Of a stretch of 64,000 nucleotides of DNA, positions 21,901-31,078 are shown in pieces (the first letter of the stretch is position 1; every line of letters begins with the position of its first letter). Position numbers and translations under genes: made by a program. The stretch is from Edolisoma coerulescens (lineage: Eukaryota > Chordata > Aves > Passeriformes > Campephagidae), in assembly GCA_013397115.1 (NCBI GenBank), contig VWZW01006258.1, positions 1 to 64,000 of the forward strand. Direction: 5' to 3'. The notes under the pieces are model-generated. The model was not told the origin of the DNA. It did not search any database and was given only the letters and a program-made list of their open reading frames with translations.

Positions 21901-24005
21901 GGGCTGGACGCCACCAGGACTTCAATCATTTCTGACCAAGGCCCCCAAGGCACCTGAAGCTCAGGCCCACCCTCCATCCACAGCACCTGAAGCTCAGGTG
22001 TGGGTCTGGTGCTGGGTTTCTGGGTCTGACCCCACTATGAGGGACATGGCAGAAAACAGGACAGAGGCAATGTAGGGGAGCGCTGGGTTGGGAAGGAGAG
22101 CAATGCAAAGAAGAGCAGTGAGGTAGCTTTGGGGTCCACCCACCCAACCAGTTCAGCTCCCCAGGCTGTGCCCAGCTCTGCCCAGCTCTGCTGGGCTTCT
22201 GCTTCCTCCAGAGAAGGGGATGCCAGGGGGAATGAAGTGCTTGTTCTCCAGTGCTGGGTGGCCACTTCCTGCAAGGGGACCGATGGCCAAGTCACACCTG
22301 AAACGTACCGCACTGTGGTGCTTGGAGCAGGCAAACAGGAACAGCACCAAAAAGCAGAAGCCACCTAATGAGATGAGCTGCTCTGGGTTTCTGCCAGTGT
22401 CCAAAGCCAGCCACACAATCAGGCCTGCCAGGAGGGCCACCCACAGGAGCCTGCAGAGGAAACCCCAGACTGTCAGCAAGACGGTGTCCCCATGGGGAGA
22501 GCAGCTCACAAAGGGCAGGAGCCGATTGTGATGGCATTGCCACTGTAAGGTCCACGTATCTGAAGAAACCTGGGGCTCAGGCACAAGGGAGGGGTGTGAA
22601 CAGCCATCATGCTACTGAGGCAGAGCAGAAGACATCTCTGCCATGGCTTTTAAGTGGTTCCCAGGCTGGACCATGCTCGACATTTGTGAAGTGCCAGCAT
22701 GGCACTAGAGCACATGCCTGATGCCATCGGCTGTGGTTGTGCTGGCAGGGCCATGGGAGGGGACCCAGGTGCTGGGAGGGATCTGGCCCTGCCTTCTCCT
22801 GACTCACCATTTCAGCCACTGCCAGGACTTTTGGAAGCACTTCCCAATGGGGCGGAGGAGCAGCAGAACCTTTGCCCCACAGTGCTTCTTGAAGATGTCC
22901 CAGCAGGTGAAGAAGGCCACCACAGCAGTCATGACCACCAAGGCAAGGGCTCGCTGGAAGTTGAGGTAACAGGCCGCAATGAAGTAGCACAGGTAGGCTG
23001 GAGAAGGCACATTGGGGGTCAGAAACATCAGGGCTGTAGGATCATGGGTTCATAACTAACTGGGGCCAACCACAAGGTTCATTTCCTCCAAATGTCCTTC
23101 CCTGGCCACCCTTGACGATCCCATCTTTGCATAAGGAGACCTTAAGAGCACCACCCCAGCAGGGAGCAGAAGGGGCACAGTAAACCCTTTGGGCAGGTAG
23201 AGAAAGGTCAGGGGGCAGTGAGGCTGCTGGGAGTGGATACAACCTCCACACACATGACCATGCTCAATACGCGGAGTCTGGAGGTGCAGCCAGCCAAAGG
23301 GATGGGGACGTGGAGTCTCAGTGCCGGGAAGCCCTCACCTACTCCAAGGAGCCCCAGGATGACTCTTCTCAACACTTTGGCATGAGCCTTGCAGAAATGT
23401 TTTGCCTTGGATGCCGGCTGCAGGGCCTTCCTGGGGAGAGTCACATGCCACATGAGAGATGCAGAAGATGGATGTGGAAGATCAGCCCAAGCCAAGCCAA
23501 ACCACCCCAACTGCAGCCAACCCACCAGAGCCAGGCCATGACCATGGCTCCCATTGGGCACTTCCAGCAGGAGGTGGTACAGGTGGGCCACGGTGACAAA
23601 CCCCACCATCCCCTGCTATGGGGACAGAGACCTGCCACTGGCACCCTACAAGGCCACATGGAGCCATCAGACATTGTCCCCCCTGTGTGCTCAATACCAC
23701 CCTACTCTGCTCCCAAATCAGGTTTGTCTCCGGCACAGCTCACACCTCTGTGCAGGTTATCCCACCTGCAGCAGGAGGAGAATCTCCCTTTCCCTTCTCT
23801 TTTCTCCTCCCAGCTCTCACCACATGGACCACCACAATCCTCATAGTGTCTCTTTTCTCCCTGGAAAACATCATTAACTGGAGCACCCTGTACTCCGAAG
23901 GGAAGGGAAGGGAAGGGAAGGGAAGGGAAGACTTACCTCAAAGCTGAAAGCTGGGTTATCTGTACCCTTCTCAAGGCTGTCCAGGGTTATCTGGTTTCCT
24001 TCCAT
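15817..24005 (-). CDS. SLC28A2: Concentrative nucleoside transporter (SLC28A2-like, CNT2/CNT1 family), complete
   Basis: A sodium-coupled nucleoside symporter of the plasma membrane. Seventeen coding exons with agreeing phases, in transcript order: 23937-24005, 23766-23860, 23339-23430, 22808-22997, 22309-22450, 21428-21541, 20975-21052, 20562-20642, 20141-20221, 19876-20001, 18520-18650, 18142-18310, 17754-17951, 17201-17282, 16581-16679, 16017-16128, 15817-15946. Predicted length 662, close to human CNT2 (658) and CNT1 (649). Seen: family signature GIKIFLNEFVAY (485-496), MGTTPTETL in the substrate-binding hairpin region, many hydrophobic segments, and a Cys-rich tail (ECCGHYNHTSC). The N-terminus (ITLDSLEKGTDNP), KAKHFCKAH and the GPW tail recall human CNT2; NRKQWIS and SMVPQRK recall CNT1. 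Selectivity positions are G313/Q314 and S347/V348, as in broad-range CNT3. It lies between ALPK3 (convergent) and tRNA-His. The family is certain; the paralogue name is less so. Confidence 0.93.
16017..16128 (-). CDS. SLC28A2: SLC28A exon 16
   Basis: Encodes LLHVPAEVGDCAMFFSTTNF and SSTSYTMYTCCKQLFS. Donor CAG|GTGGGT; if the donor is not used, the frame ends five bases further in a stop (RWV*). Confidence 0.9.
16581..16679 (-). CDS. SLC28A2: SLC28A exon 15
   Basis: Encodes SMVPQRKGDLASVVLRALLT and GICVSMLNACLA, a late transmembrane segment of the family. Acceptor CCCCCACAG, donor GTAGGT. Confidence 0.93.
17201..17282 (-). CDS. SLC28A2: SLC28A exon 14
   Basis: Encodes ERAESITTFALCGFANVSSI and GITLGGL, the conserved ALCGFAN segment. 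Starts in phase 0 and leaves one base at GTGAGT. Confidence 0.95.
17601..17652 (+). repeat. CR1 LINE 3' end scrap
   Basis: GCCTGATTCAATGACCTTAG then GGACTTTTCCAAACTAAATGG and TTCCATGATCC follow the CR1 terminal consensus with mutations. It sits in a SLC28A intron, antisense to the gene. Confidence 0.65.
17754..17951 (-). CDS. SLC28A2: SLC28A exon 13: CNT signature
   Basis: VICSYVLMPVAFLMGADWAD then GIKIFLNEFVAYQQLATYKK. G-x-K-x3-NEFVA-Y is the CNT family signature; the Asn-Glu pair lies in the substrate/sodium region. Both ends are phase 0. Confidence 0.97.
18142..18310 (-). CDS. SLC28A2: SLC28A exon 12
   Basis: EEQNILEAASNGAAASVGLV, then NIAANLIAFLAVLEFINAAL and EMVDIEGLTFQ, a core membrane helix pair of the family. 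Donor GTATCC is weak but the frame requires it. Confidence 0.95.
18520..18650 (-). CDS. SLC28A2: SLC28A exon 11
   Basis: IDAASLIAASVMAAPCALAM and AKLVYPEVEESKFKGKASIR: the SVMAAP helix and PE-x-E-x-SK loop of CNTs. Donor GTGAGT. Confidence 0.96.
18651..19875 (-). other. SLC28A intron with CR1-like repeat
   Basis: About 1.2 kb, the longest internal intron of the transporter. It contains the repeat at 19186-19592; otherwise nothing recognised. Confidence 0.75.
19186..19592 (+). repeat. CR1-like LINE fragment
   Basis: CTGGAGGAGCAGGGCTTGTT..., AACCTGGACAAGGCCCCGGGC, then TCTTTCCAGGCTATGTTATC and the end CCCATGATTCTGTG fit a diverged CR1 3' region. It is antisense to the transporter. The left edge is approximate. 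Confidence 0.6.
19876..20001 (-). CDS. SLC28A2: SLC28A exon 10: second selectivity pair (Ser347-Val348)
   Basis: TEAPLLIRPYLADMTLSEIH and TGGFSTIAGSVMGAYISFG. The GSVMGAY stretch aligns with human CNT1 GSLLGAY, CNT2 GTVLGAF and CNT3 GSVLGAY. Confidence 0.97.
20141..20221 (-). CDS. SLC28A2: SLC28A exon 9: first selectivity pair (Gly313-Gln314)
   Basis: ISWLLQVSMGTTPTETLSVA then GNIFVGQ. The MGTT-x-TETL motif marks the CNT1/CNT2 branch; human CNT3 has TGSSPIESV. Pro300 replaces the usual Ala. FVGQ corresponds to FVSQ (CNT1), FVGM (CNT2) and FVGQ (CNT3). Confidence 0.97.
20562..20642 (-). CDS. SLC28A2: SLC28A exon 8
   Basis: TLPIIVFFSCVMSILYYLGV then MQWLILK, the conserved LPII-x-FF membrane helix. 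Exactly 27 codons, phase 0 at both ends. Confidence 0.96.
20975..21052 (-). CDS. SLC28A2: SLC28A exon 7
   Basis: YFLGYTTAGSSFVFGNTLIE then EVFAFQ; the YT-x-AGSSFVFG motif is diagnostic. 26 codons, phase 0. Confidence 0.96.
21428..21541 (-). CDS. SLC28A2: SLC28A exon 6
   Basis: VSWRAVFWGLGLEFLLGLFI and LRTTPGTQAFQWLGDQIQ, as in CNT1/2 (VSWR...GLGLQF...WLGEQ). 38 codons, phase 0. Confidence 0.96.
22309..22450 (-). CDS. SLC28A2: SLC28A exon 5
   Basis: LLWVALLAGLIVWLALDTGR then NPEQLIS and LFACSKHHSA; LALDT-x-x-x-PEQL and SKHH are CNT1/2 landmarks. Donor GTACGT. Confidence 0.95.
22808..22997 (-). CDS. SLC28A2: SLC28A exon 4
   Basis: YLCYFIAACYLNFQRALALV then WDIFKKHCGAKVLLLLRPIG; the LNFQRALAL motif is typical of the first transmembrane segments. 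Acceptor CTTCTCCAG, donor GTGAGT. Confidence 0.94.
23339..23430 (-). CDS. SLC28A2: SLC28A exon 3
   Basis: KALQPASKAKHFCKAHAKVL and RRVILGLLGV, resembling the CNT2 stretch KARSFCKTH...LLGLL before the first membrane helix. Acceptor CTCCCCAG. Confidence 0.9.
23766..23860 (-). CDS. SLC28A2: SLC28A exon 2 (variable cytoplasmic N-terminus)
   Basis: GEKRHYEDCGGPCGESWEEK then REGKGRFSSCC. There is no clear homology, as expected for the variable N-tail. It is supported by a good acceptor (GTTTTCCAG), donor (GTGGGA) and the only phase (0 in, 2 out) that links its neighbours. Confidence 0.75.
23897..23930 (+). repeat. (GAAGG)n microsatellite
   Basis: About seven copies of GAAGG on the + strand (CCTTC on the transporter strand), starting within five bases of the donor of SLC28A coding exon 1. 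Confidence 0.95.
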
Positions 24006-24066
24006 CTCCAGAAGTTCCTTTGCTTCAGTGCATTAGGGAAACAGCACTGGGAGGGCCCGATGCTGG
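23937..24066 (-). CDS. SLC28A2: SLC28A first coding exon (start ATG at 24003-24005) with 5'UTR
   Basis: Acceptor TCTCTCCACAG, donor GAG|GTAAGT. The ATG opens MEGNQITLDSLEKGTDNPAF, similar in layout to the human CNT2 N-terminus. 24006-24066 is 5'UTR within the exon, so at least one noncoding exon lies upstream; I could not place it. Confidence 0.85.
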
Positions 24067-26479
24067 CTGTGGAGAGAAAGATAGGATCACCTCTGGGAAG
24101 CTCAAACTCTGCTTTTGAGTTTTGCATCTCTGAGAGGAGAACGTCCCTTGCAGTCAATATTCAGAGCAGGTCCTGTCCCAGCACATGAAGGGACCATCCT
24201 ATGGGGTTCTCAGGGGATGGTGCTGGTGTGCTGAATTCTTTGTTCTCCTGTAATTTGGAGAGGTCTTTACTCTTCTATGCTTCCAAGGAATTATAGGAGA
24301 GGACTATATGCAGCAGGGAGTGCTGGTACTCCTCATTCAAGTTGGTGACAGTGTCCACCAGCCTGTGAGCCCTTTTGCAAGAGGGGTTTTTCAAAAAGTA
24401 TCCTTCCTCATCGAAAGGTCTTGGTGCAACCAAGTAAGAGGAGGAAGAAGGTCCTTTCATGCTGATAATTAACACAGTGAAGGAACGAGGAGTAGGAATG
24501 AGTGGTGGTTCGCATAGCGACTGGTCCTAAAGGAGAATCATACCGGGAGAACTGGTCCAGTAAACCCAGAAGAACCAGTGTTATGCCAGGGCAGGAACCC
24601 TTGGAGCATCATCCCATTTGGACACCCTCCCGATTCCTCTACCTGGAGAAGGATGAGGGAAGAGCAGAGAGTCGCAGGCAAGGCAGTGATCGACTGTAGA
24701 AGCACTTCTGTGTGAGGACAGAGGCAGTAAGAGGTTGTCTTTGCTTTGAGGAGAGTTGTAGAGGTCTGTGTGGAGGAGATTACAGGGTCATTGCCAGTTT
24801 CTCACAGTGTCCACTGAAGGGAAAGACTCAGCCCCAAATGAAACAGGTGAAAGTGGGGAGTTTTAGAGAACATCCTCCCCATCGAGGGACCTCATGGCAG
24901 CTGAAAGTGGTGTGGCCAGGGCTCCACAGGCTGACAGAGCCACCATGGGGAACCACTGGGGCTTGCTGGCCCCCATGTGTCCCTGCGTTCATGGCTCCTC
25001 AGCAGCAGGGCAGGACCCAGGACCGTGGTGGCAGAACCCAGGACCCCACACCCCCTCCAGGGCCCCCAACATCGCTGGTGCTCCTGGTGCTCAGGGATGT
25101 ATCCCCAGGACCCTGGCAGAGATCAGGAGGGCCCCCCTCCCCAAGTCCACCACCACTTCAAGGACACTCCCCAGGACCCATCTGTTCTCAGTGACCCCTC
25201 CAGAACCTCACGGAGTTCCAGGACCACCCCGCGTTCCTGGCTGTGCCTCGGTCCCAGGCTCGGTGCCTCCCAGGACGCCCGGGCTGATGCCACCTCCTCG
25301 TCCCTCCGCCAGCCCCAAAACCTCTTGTTTTGGTGCAGCCTCATTGGCTGCCGTCCCCTCAGGGGCGGGACCACACGGACAAGCAGATGATGGGGAAGGG
25401 AGCGGAGGGGTCCCCCCCGTACCCCCCGTGTACCGGCGCCCCCTCGCACTCCTGTCCCCTGTGTCCCCCGGAGCCTCTGGAGCACAGTGGACACGGGACC
25501 CTCTGCCCTGTGTCCCTGCACCCCACACCCTCACACTGCCGGTGGCCTCATCCCCCGCGTCCTCACACCCCCGGTGGCCTCGTGCCCTCCCTGTCCCCAC
25601 GGCTCCCACGCCCTGGCACCCGCCGTCCCCCCGCACTCACCCGCCAGCCCCGCCGGCCCCCGAGCTCCCGGTCCTGTGCCCCGGTTACCCATTAACAGCT
25701 CGGTCCAAAGAGCTGGGCTGGGCACTGCAGCGCCGGGGCCGCCCCGGCTCCTCCCGGGGCTCACACCCGGACGCTCTGGAGCGCGTGCGGGGGAGCCCAG
25801 CGGCGTGGCCGTGCAGGGCACCGTGCCACCGAAAGAAAGGTCAGCTGGGAGACTTTTCCCCCCGGGCAAAACGAGCCTTGAGGAGAGATACTGAAAGTAG
25901 AAATCAAACTTTTACCCCACCCCAGGAAATGCTTCCCAAAGAAATCCGGAGTGGGGCACACGTAGCCTCCAAAGCTTCAGTGGTGTCACGTCACCTGGTC
26001 CCTGAGAAGGTCGGGGTGGAAGCCAACAAAAAATGTCCCCTTGCACCGCGTGTTCGAAACCACCTTTTCACGCGGGATGGTGGGAATCGCATCCCCAGGT
26101 TTGTGCACCCCACTGGTACCTCCCGTTCTTTGTTTGCACAGGGAGCGGTGAAGTGATGTGGCTCCGAGTGTGCCAAACTGGGGTTGGCAGGAATCAGTTC
26201 AGACCTTGGTGATTAATGACACCACGGGGCACTCAGGGGCATCCACGTGCCACGCGCTGCCCGTAAACAAACGCTCTCCGTGCCAGTTCCGCGCCTTCTC
26301 CCTGTGGATTTTGGCCAATCCTGCCGCTAAAGCTCCCCGGGGCTGAGGAGGGGCGATGGCACAGACCAGTATGTGGGTGACAGAGAGGGAAACCCTGAGG
26401 GATTCAGCACCGAGCACGTCAGCGCCCGCAGCACCAAGGGCCGCCGCGCCGCCCCGCCCGCCCAGAGCCCCGGTAGCGC
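24067..26479. other. SLC28A 5' flank and GC-rich stretch upstream of tRNA-His
   Basis: It should contain the transporter's first noncoding exon and promoter. 25000-25900 is C- and CpG-rich, which leaves long chance frames, including 420 codons at 24894-26156 (Pro/His/Arg-rich, no family). I see no tRNA, repeat or supported exon before 26480. Confidence 0.55.
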
Positions 26480-26551
26480 GCCGTGATCGTATAGTGGTTA
26501 GTACTCTGCGTTGTGGCCGCAGCAACCTCGGTTCGAATCCGAGTCACGGCA
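26480..26551 (+). tRNA. tRNA-His, anticodon GTG
   Basis: A 72-base gene with a perfect 7-bp acceptor stem (GCCGTGA with TCACGGC), anticodon stem CTGCG/CGCAG with loop TTGTGGC (GTG at 26513-26515), a T-arm B box GGTTCGAATCC (26530-26540), an A box in the D-arm and discriminator A at 26551. No intron, no encoded CCA. The base before position 1 is C, so the extra 5' G of mature tRNA-His must be added after transcription, as in other eukaryotes. The human tRNA-His-GTG cluster also lies next to SHF at 15q21. Confidence 0.98.
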
Positions 26552-26584
26552 TCGCCCGGCGGTACCACGGCACACGGGCTCCGC

Positions 26585-26589
26585 TTTTT
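26585..26589 (+). terminator. RNA polymerase III terminator T5
   Basis: TTTTT begins 34 bases after the tRNA, the first run of four or more T on the sense strand. Confidence 0.8.
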
Positions 26590-26594
26590 GCCGG

Positions 26595-26891
26595 GGCTGT
26601 TTCTGCCTTGGTTTATTTCATAATTTCGTTGTTGTCTCTTATTATTTTAAACGTATTTTAATTATTTTTATTTTAATTTTTTTATTTAGTTGCTTTATTT
26701 ATTTTCATTTATTTATCCGTTTGATGAAACTTTAAATTTTCATTTTAGTTTTTTATTTTTACTTTGTTTTATTCTTATACTTAATATTGTTTTCTTTAAT
26801 TTATTCTATTATATTTTCAAATTTTATTTATTTATTTACCTTTATGTCATCGAATGTTATTTTTCGTTTCGTTTTTTCTATTATATTTTAT
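26595..26891 (+). repeat. Very T-rich, strand-skewed low-complexity tract
   Basis: About 300 bases of mostly T and A, with T well above A and hardly any G or C, built from TTTAT/ATTTT words. It starts abruptly after GC-rich DNA and runs into an N gap. The hydrophobic frame it opens is a by-product of Phe/Leu/Ile/Tyr codons. Confidence 0.85.
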
Positions 26892-27332
26892 NNNNNNNNN
26901 NNNNNNNNNNNNNNNNNNNNNNNNNNNNNNNNNNNNNNNNNNNNNNNNNNNNNNNNNNNNNNNNNNNNNNNNNNNNNNNNNNNNNNNNNNNNNNNNNNNN
27001 NNNNNNNNNNNNNNNNNNNNNNNNNNNNNNNNNNNNNNNNNNNNNNNNNNNNNNNNNNNNNNNNNNNNNNNNNNNNNNNNNNNNNNNNNNNNNNNNNNNN
27101 NNNNNNNNNNNNNNNNNNNNNNNNNNNNNNNNNNNNNNNNNNNNNNNNNNNNNNNNNNNNNNNNNNNNNNNNNNNNNNNNNNNNNNNNNNNNNNNNNNNN
27201 NNNNNNNNNNNNNNNNNNNNNNNNNNNNNNNNNNNNNNNNNNNNNNNNNNNNNNNNNNNNNNNNNNNNNNNNNNNNNNNNNNNNNNNNNNNNNNNNNNNN
27301 NNNNNNNNNNNNNNNNNNNNNNNNNNNNNNNN
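26892..27332. other. Assembly gap (441 N)
   Basis: Unknown bases between the T-rich tract and GC-rich sequence. A further single N is at 27407. Confidence 1.
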
Positions 27333-27620
27333 TCGGCGCGACGTGATAAAAAACCGGCAGGTGCGCGGTGGTTGGGGGAAAACGGCAAAAAGCGGAGCCC
27401 GTGTGCNGCGTTCCCGCGGGGCAGCGCCGGGGCTGCGTCCCGTGTTTCCCGCGCGCGGCCGGGCCGGTGGTGATCGGCCCCGGGCCGGGACCCCCGCCCT
27501 GCGCCCGCCCCGTGATCCCAGCCCGAGCCGTGGCTCCGGTGCTCTCACGGCCCTCACCCGCTCCCTGGCCCCAGCCCCGAGTTTCGTCCCGTGTCTGACC
27601 CCAGCTGCGGCGTTCACCCC
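27333..27620. other. GC-rich block after the gap
   Basis: Strongly GC- and CpG-rich up to about 27600, then normal composition. It may be the edge of a CpG island lost in the gap. No exon is supported. Confidence 0.5.
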
Positions 27621-30600
27621 CTCACCTTCACCCTCTGTCCTTGGCCCAGCTCCCTGCTCTGACCCTGATCCTGACCCTTTCCCTCATCCCAGTCCTCTGT
27701 ATTCCCAGGGCAACCCCGTTCCCCCAGCTGTAACCTCACCTCTCGCTCCCCTGGGTGTTTCTCAGGGAGTAAAATTTCTCCCAACCACAGGATTAATGAA
27801 CGACTGGGCACAGAGGCATTGGAGAGGGAGAGACTAAGGATTTTATGCCCCTGAAACAGCACCGGGGATCCGTCTGTGCCGGACTCCTCATTTCTCCTGC
27901 TCAAGCACATATCAATAGCTAACGACTCTGCTCTCACCACTGCTGCTGCTTTCCTCCTCCAAGTATTAAAGGTTCTTTCATTTTCACAGATATGCAAAGA
28001 ATTCCAAACACCTGGGATCAAAAAGATTTCTTGACATAAAATATTTTAGAGTGATCACAGCATGACTCATTCTCTCAGAAGAGCTGGTCACAAAAACATC
28101 AGCTCCTTTGTAATGGATGAGCTCATCACTTGTCATACATACACACCTCCCATGGGAGGGGGTGCAGGGAGAGGCAGGGGTCTCCTACAACCGTGCTGGG
28201 CATGTCCCTGCACCCCATCCGTCCTGGTGTATCTGCTGCAGCTGGCAAATCCTAAATCTAAAACAGTCTTCCTGAGGCTTGGGGCAAACCAGAGAAATGC
28301 CCTGTGCGCCTTGATTACTCTGTGAAGCAATTGCTCTTGCCACCCTCAGCTCATCTTGCTCATAATCAGCCCAAACAAGCAAGCTCAGAGTGGTGGAGGA
28401 AGACAGAATGTTTTTTTGTGTCCTCCCTTTGTCTATGCCCACCTCATCCTGCCCTCAGCAGTTTGCTGAGGTGGTCCCTCAGCAACGGTGGGAGCCTTTG
28501 CAGTGGGAGATGCCCTCCCACATCAAACTGGCTGACCAGGAGATGGTGAAGGGGGTCTCTTTGGTGGTATCTGAATGACCCGGGTGTCCATGCGCTACTG
28601 TCCTGCCCCAGTGCCACCTTTCTCCCTCTCTTGTCCACGCACCAAGATCCCAGTCTGTGCCTCTTATGGGATACTGCTTTGTTCATCTGTGTCCAACCCT
28701 GTCACCATCCGTGTCCTTATGCTGGAACAAAGTGGGTGCAGCGATAGTGGAAGAAGATATGTGGTTCTCCTCCCATGCCCAAGGAGTTTGACACCATCAT
28801 CATCCTCTTGACTGCATCAAGGAGATAAATCCAACCACCAGACACACCTGGTGTAGCTGAGTTGTAGAGGTGGGATCACTGCAAGCTCTGAATCCCAGGG
28901 CATGAGCTCGTGAAGGGAAAAGGTCCTTGTGCTACCCTGTGCCTGGTCTCTTGTGCCTTCCTCCACGCTGGCACAATGCCATGAGCTGGGTCATGTCGCT
29001 GGTGAAGGGATAAGCCCAGCTCCATGTTGGCCCGGACAGCTGCTGTGTTGAGTCAGGACAGGGTGGTAGGACCCATGCGAGATGGTGGGGCATGCTCTGG
29101 CAGGACATGCTGTCCATGGCTGGTGGGGACAGAGAACCTACAGTGACACACATGATGACCAGGGGATTCCTCCTCAGGGACTCGCATGGGCAGGCAGAAT
29201 GGGACCCCTGAGGCTGGTGTCACCATGGCCTTTATCCCAACTCCTGGCCTGGCAGGATGCAGAGCTCATGTTCAGGTGGGTGGGTGGATGCTGGGCCCTG
29301 CTCACACAGTGCACACAGTGTGGGCTCCTTGGTGGCACGGAGGAGGCAGCAGGACTCGTGCTTTGGATGCTTGGCAGATGTTTCTAGAATATGGAAGTTG
29401 ACAGAACTACAATGACCTCAACTGCTGGAACAGGCATGGCTGAGATAACACTGCAGCGATACAGGGGAGTCGGCCAAACATGGAAATAAGCAGGGAGGTG
29501 TGAGAGGACACAGAGATAAGGTACCGGGTGTAGATGAGAAGAAGGAGGCAAGAAGCTGCTGCCACCCATCGCTGGTGGTGGTGGCCTGTCCCAGTACAAC
29601 ATTCTGCCATAGGTTGCCCTCCCCAACAGAACTGGGATGCGAGCACTCCTACAGAAACCGTGCCAGGTTGTCAGGGCCCCAACCGCCCTTTGCCATGTAC
29701 TTTTTTGTCCGGGTGGTTTGGACCTGCCAGGATGTGTTTTCACAGCATGGAGGAAAAGAGATGAGCCTGTGGGAGCATTGCGGGACCCCGTCTGTCTACT
29801 GGGTAACCTGATCCCTTTCAGGCTGCTCAGCACCCGGGCAGGATGGCTGCTCCAGGCAGGCTCCTCTGCTCTTCCCACCCTGCTCTGTCCCTCGATGTCT
29901 TTTCTCTGAGCCCTCTGATGCCTGTGGGTTGCATTCAGAGGGATTTTAAAGGTGCCTGGAATGTCAAAATGCCGGTGCAGCCAGGCAGAGAGTACTGCTG
30001 CGCCCAGACATTGCCACTCTGTGGCACAAATATAAATCTTGCAGCTGGCACAGGGACAAGAGCAATTAATCACTGCATGGCTGTCTCAGCTGCTCTGCCC
30101 CTCGAGTGGCCTCTCCAGCTGTTCCCTCATTGGGGCAGCCCCTGGCCTCCTTTCCCAGTCTCAGGAAGGCAGATGGGTGGTAGACAGATCCCCACCACCT
30201 CCTCTTTTTCTCGTGGATTGCTAAAGCAGCCACAGGAGCAGCACTGGTGCTGGGGAGGCAGGATGGATGCCAGTGCTGTGAGGAGGTGCTCTGTGTTTTA
30301 CTGGTGATGCAAAAGCAGTGGTGCAGGCCAATACTGTCCTCTTGGGCTATTCAGAGGCCATAAATCCAACTTGGAAATTGCTCTACTGCCAAAATCCCAC
30401 CTTCTTTCCTAAGGAAATCAGAGCAACTCTACCATTTAGCCCAATATCCCATATTCCCATACCCACAGGCACTGCTGAGACAGAGCTGGATGCTGGAGCA
30501 AGAGTAGGGAAAGGTTCTGGGGCTAGGATAATTTGAAGGCGAAGGTCTGGGTGGGTTTTAAGAGTGAAGGACAAAACACCTGGATTGGGAAACAATTGCA

Positions 30601-30639
30601 ATCAACCTGACCTCTTACCATCCCCACCATCCTGTTCTA
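27621..30639. other. Intergenic, no gene recognised
   Basis: Frames here (for example 229 codons on the - strand at 29384-30073 and 62 codons at 28390-28578) have no family resemblance or clear splice context. I see no repeat I can name. Confidence 0.55.
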
Positions 30640-31078
30640 GGGCCACAGAGATGCTTCGAGGGCTGGAGCCCCTCTGCTCTGGAGCCAGGCTGGGAGAAGT
30701 GGGGGCCTCAGCCTGGAGAAGAGAAGGCTACAGGGAGACCTTAGAAGCCCCGCCAGTGCCTAAAGGGGCTCCAAGAGAGCTGGAGAGGGACTTGGGACAA
30801 GGGCCTGGGGGACAAGGCAGGACAAGGGGGAATGGCTTCAACCTGACAGAGGACAGGGTTAGATGGAATATTGGGAAAAAATTCTTGGCTTAGAGGGTGA
30901 TGAGGCCCTGGCATAGTTGCCCAGAGAAGCTGCGGCTGTCCCATGCACGGAAGTGTTCCAGGCAAGGCCGGACAGGGCTTGGAGCAACCTGGGCCAGTGG
31001 AAGGTGTCCCTGCCCATGGCAAGGGGCGGATCGAGATGAGCTTTAAGGTTCCTTCCAACCCAAACCATTCTATGATTG
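30640..31078 (+). repeat. CR1 LINE 3' fragment
   Basis: GGGCTGGAGCCCCTCTGCTC, CAGCCTGGAGAAGAGAAGGC, GGCCCTGGCATAGTTGCCC and the end AACCCAAACCATTCTATGAT. This is one of the longest and least diverged CR1 pieces here. Confidence 0.93.

Noticed and set aside
23897..23930. Regular short repeats that might suggest an array
   Set aside because: Tandem pentamer without spacers; a microsatellite, not CRISPR.
24894..26156. 420-codon open frame on the + strand
   Set aside because: Pro/His/Arg-rich translation from C-rich DNA, overlapping frames open on both strands, no domain, no splice context.
26690..27837. Long frames running through N bases
   Set aside because: They are open only because N codons cannot be stops, and the left side is T-rich low complexity.
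28390..28578. 62-codon frame ending AEVVPQQRWEPLQWEM-like sequence
   Set aside because: It looked protein-like, but there is no splice site pair, family match or neighbouring exon.
29384..30073. 229-codon open frame on the - strand
   Set aside because: No recognisable family or low-complexity logic; neighbouring frames are equally open; no promoter, poly(A) or splice support.
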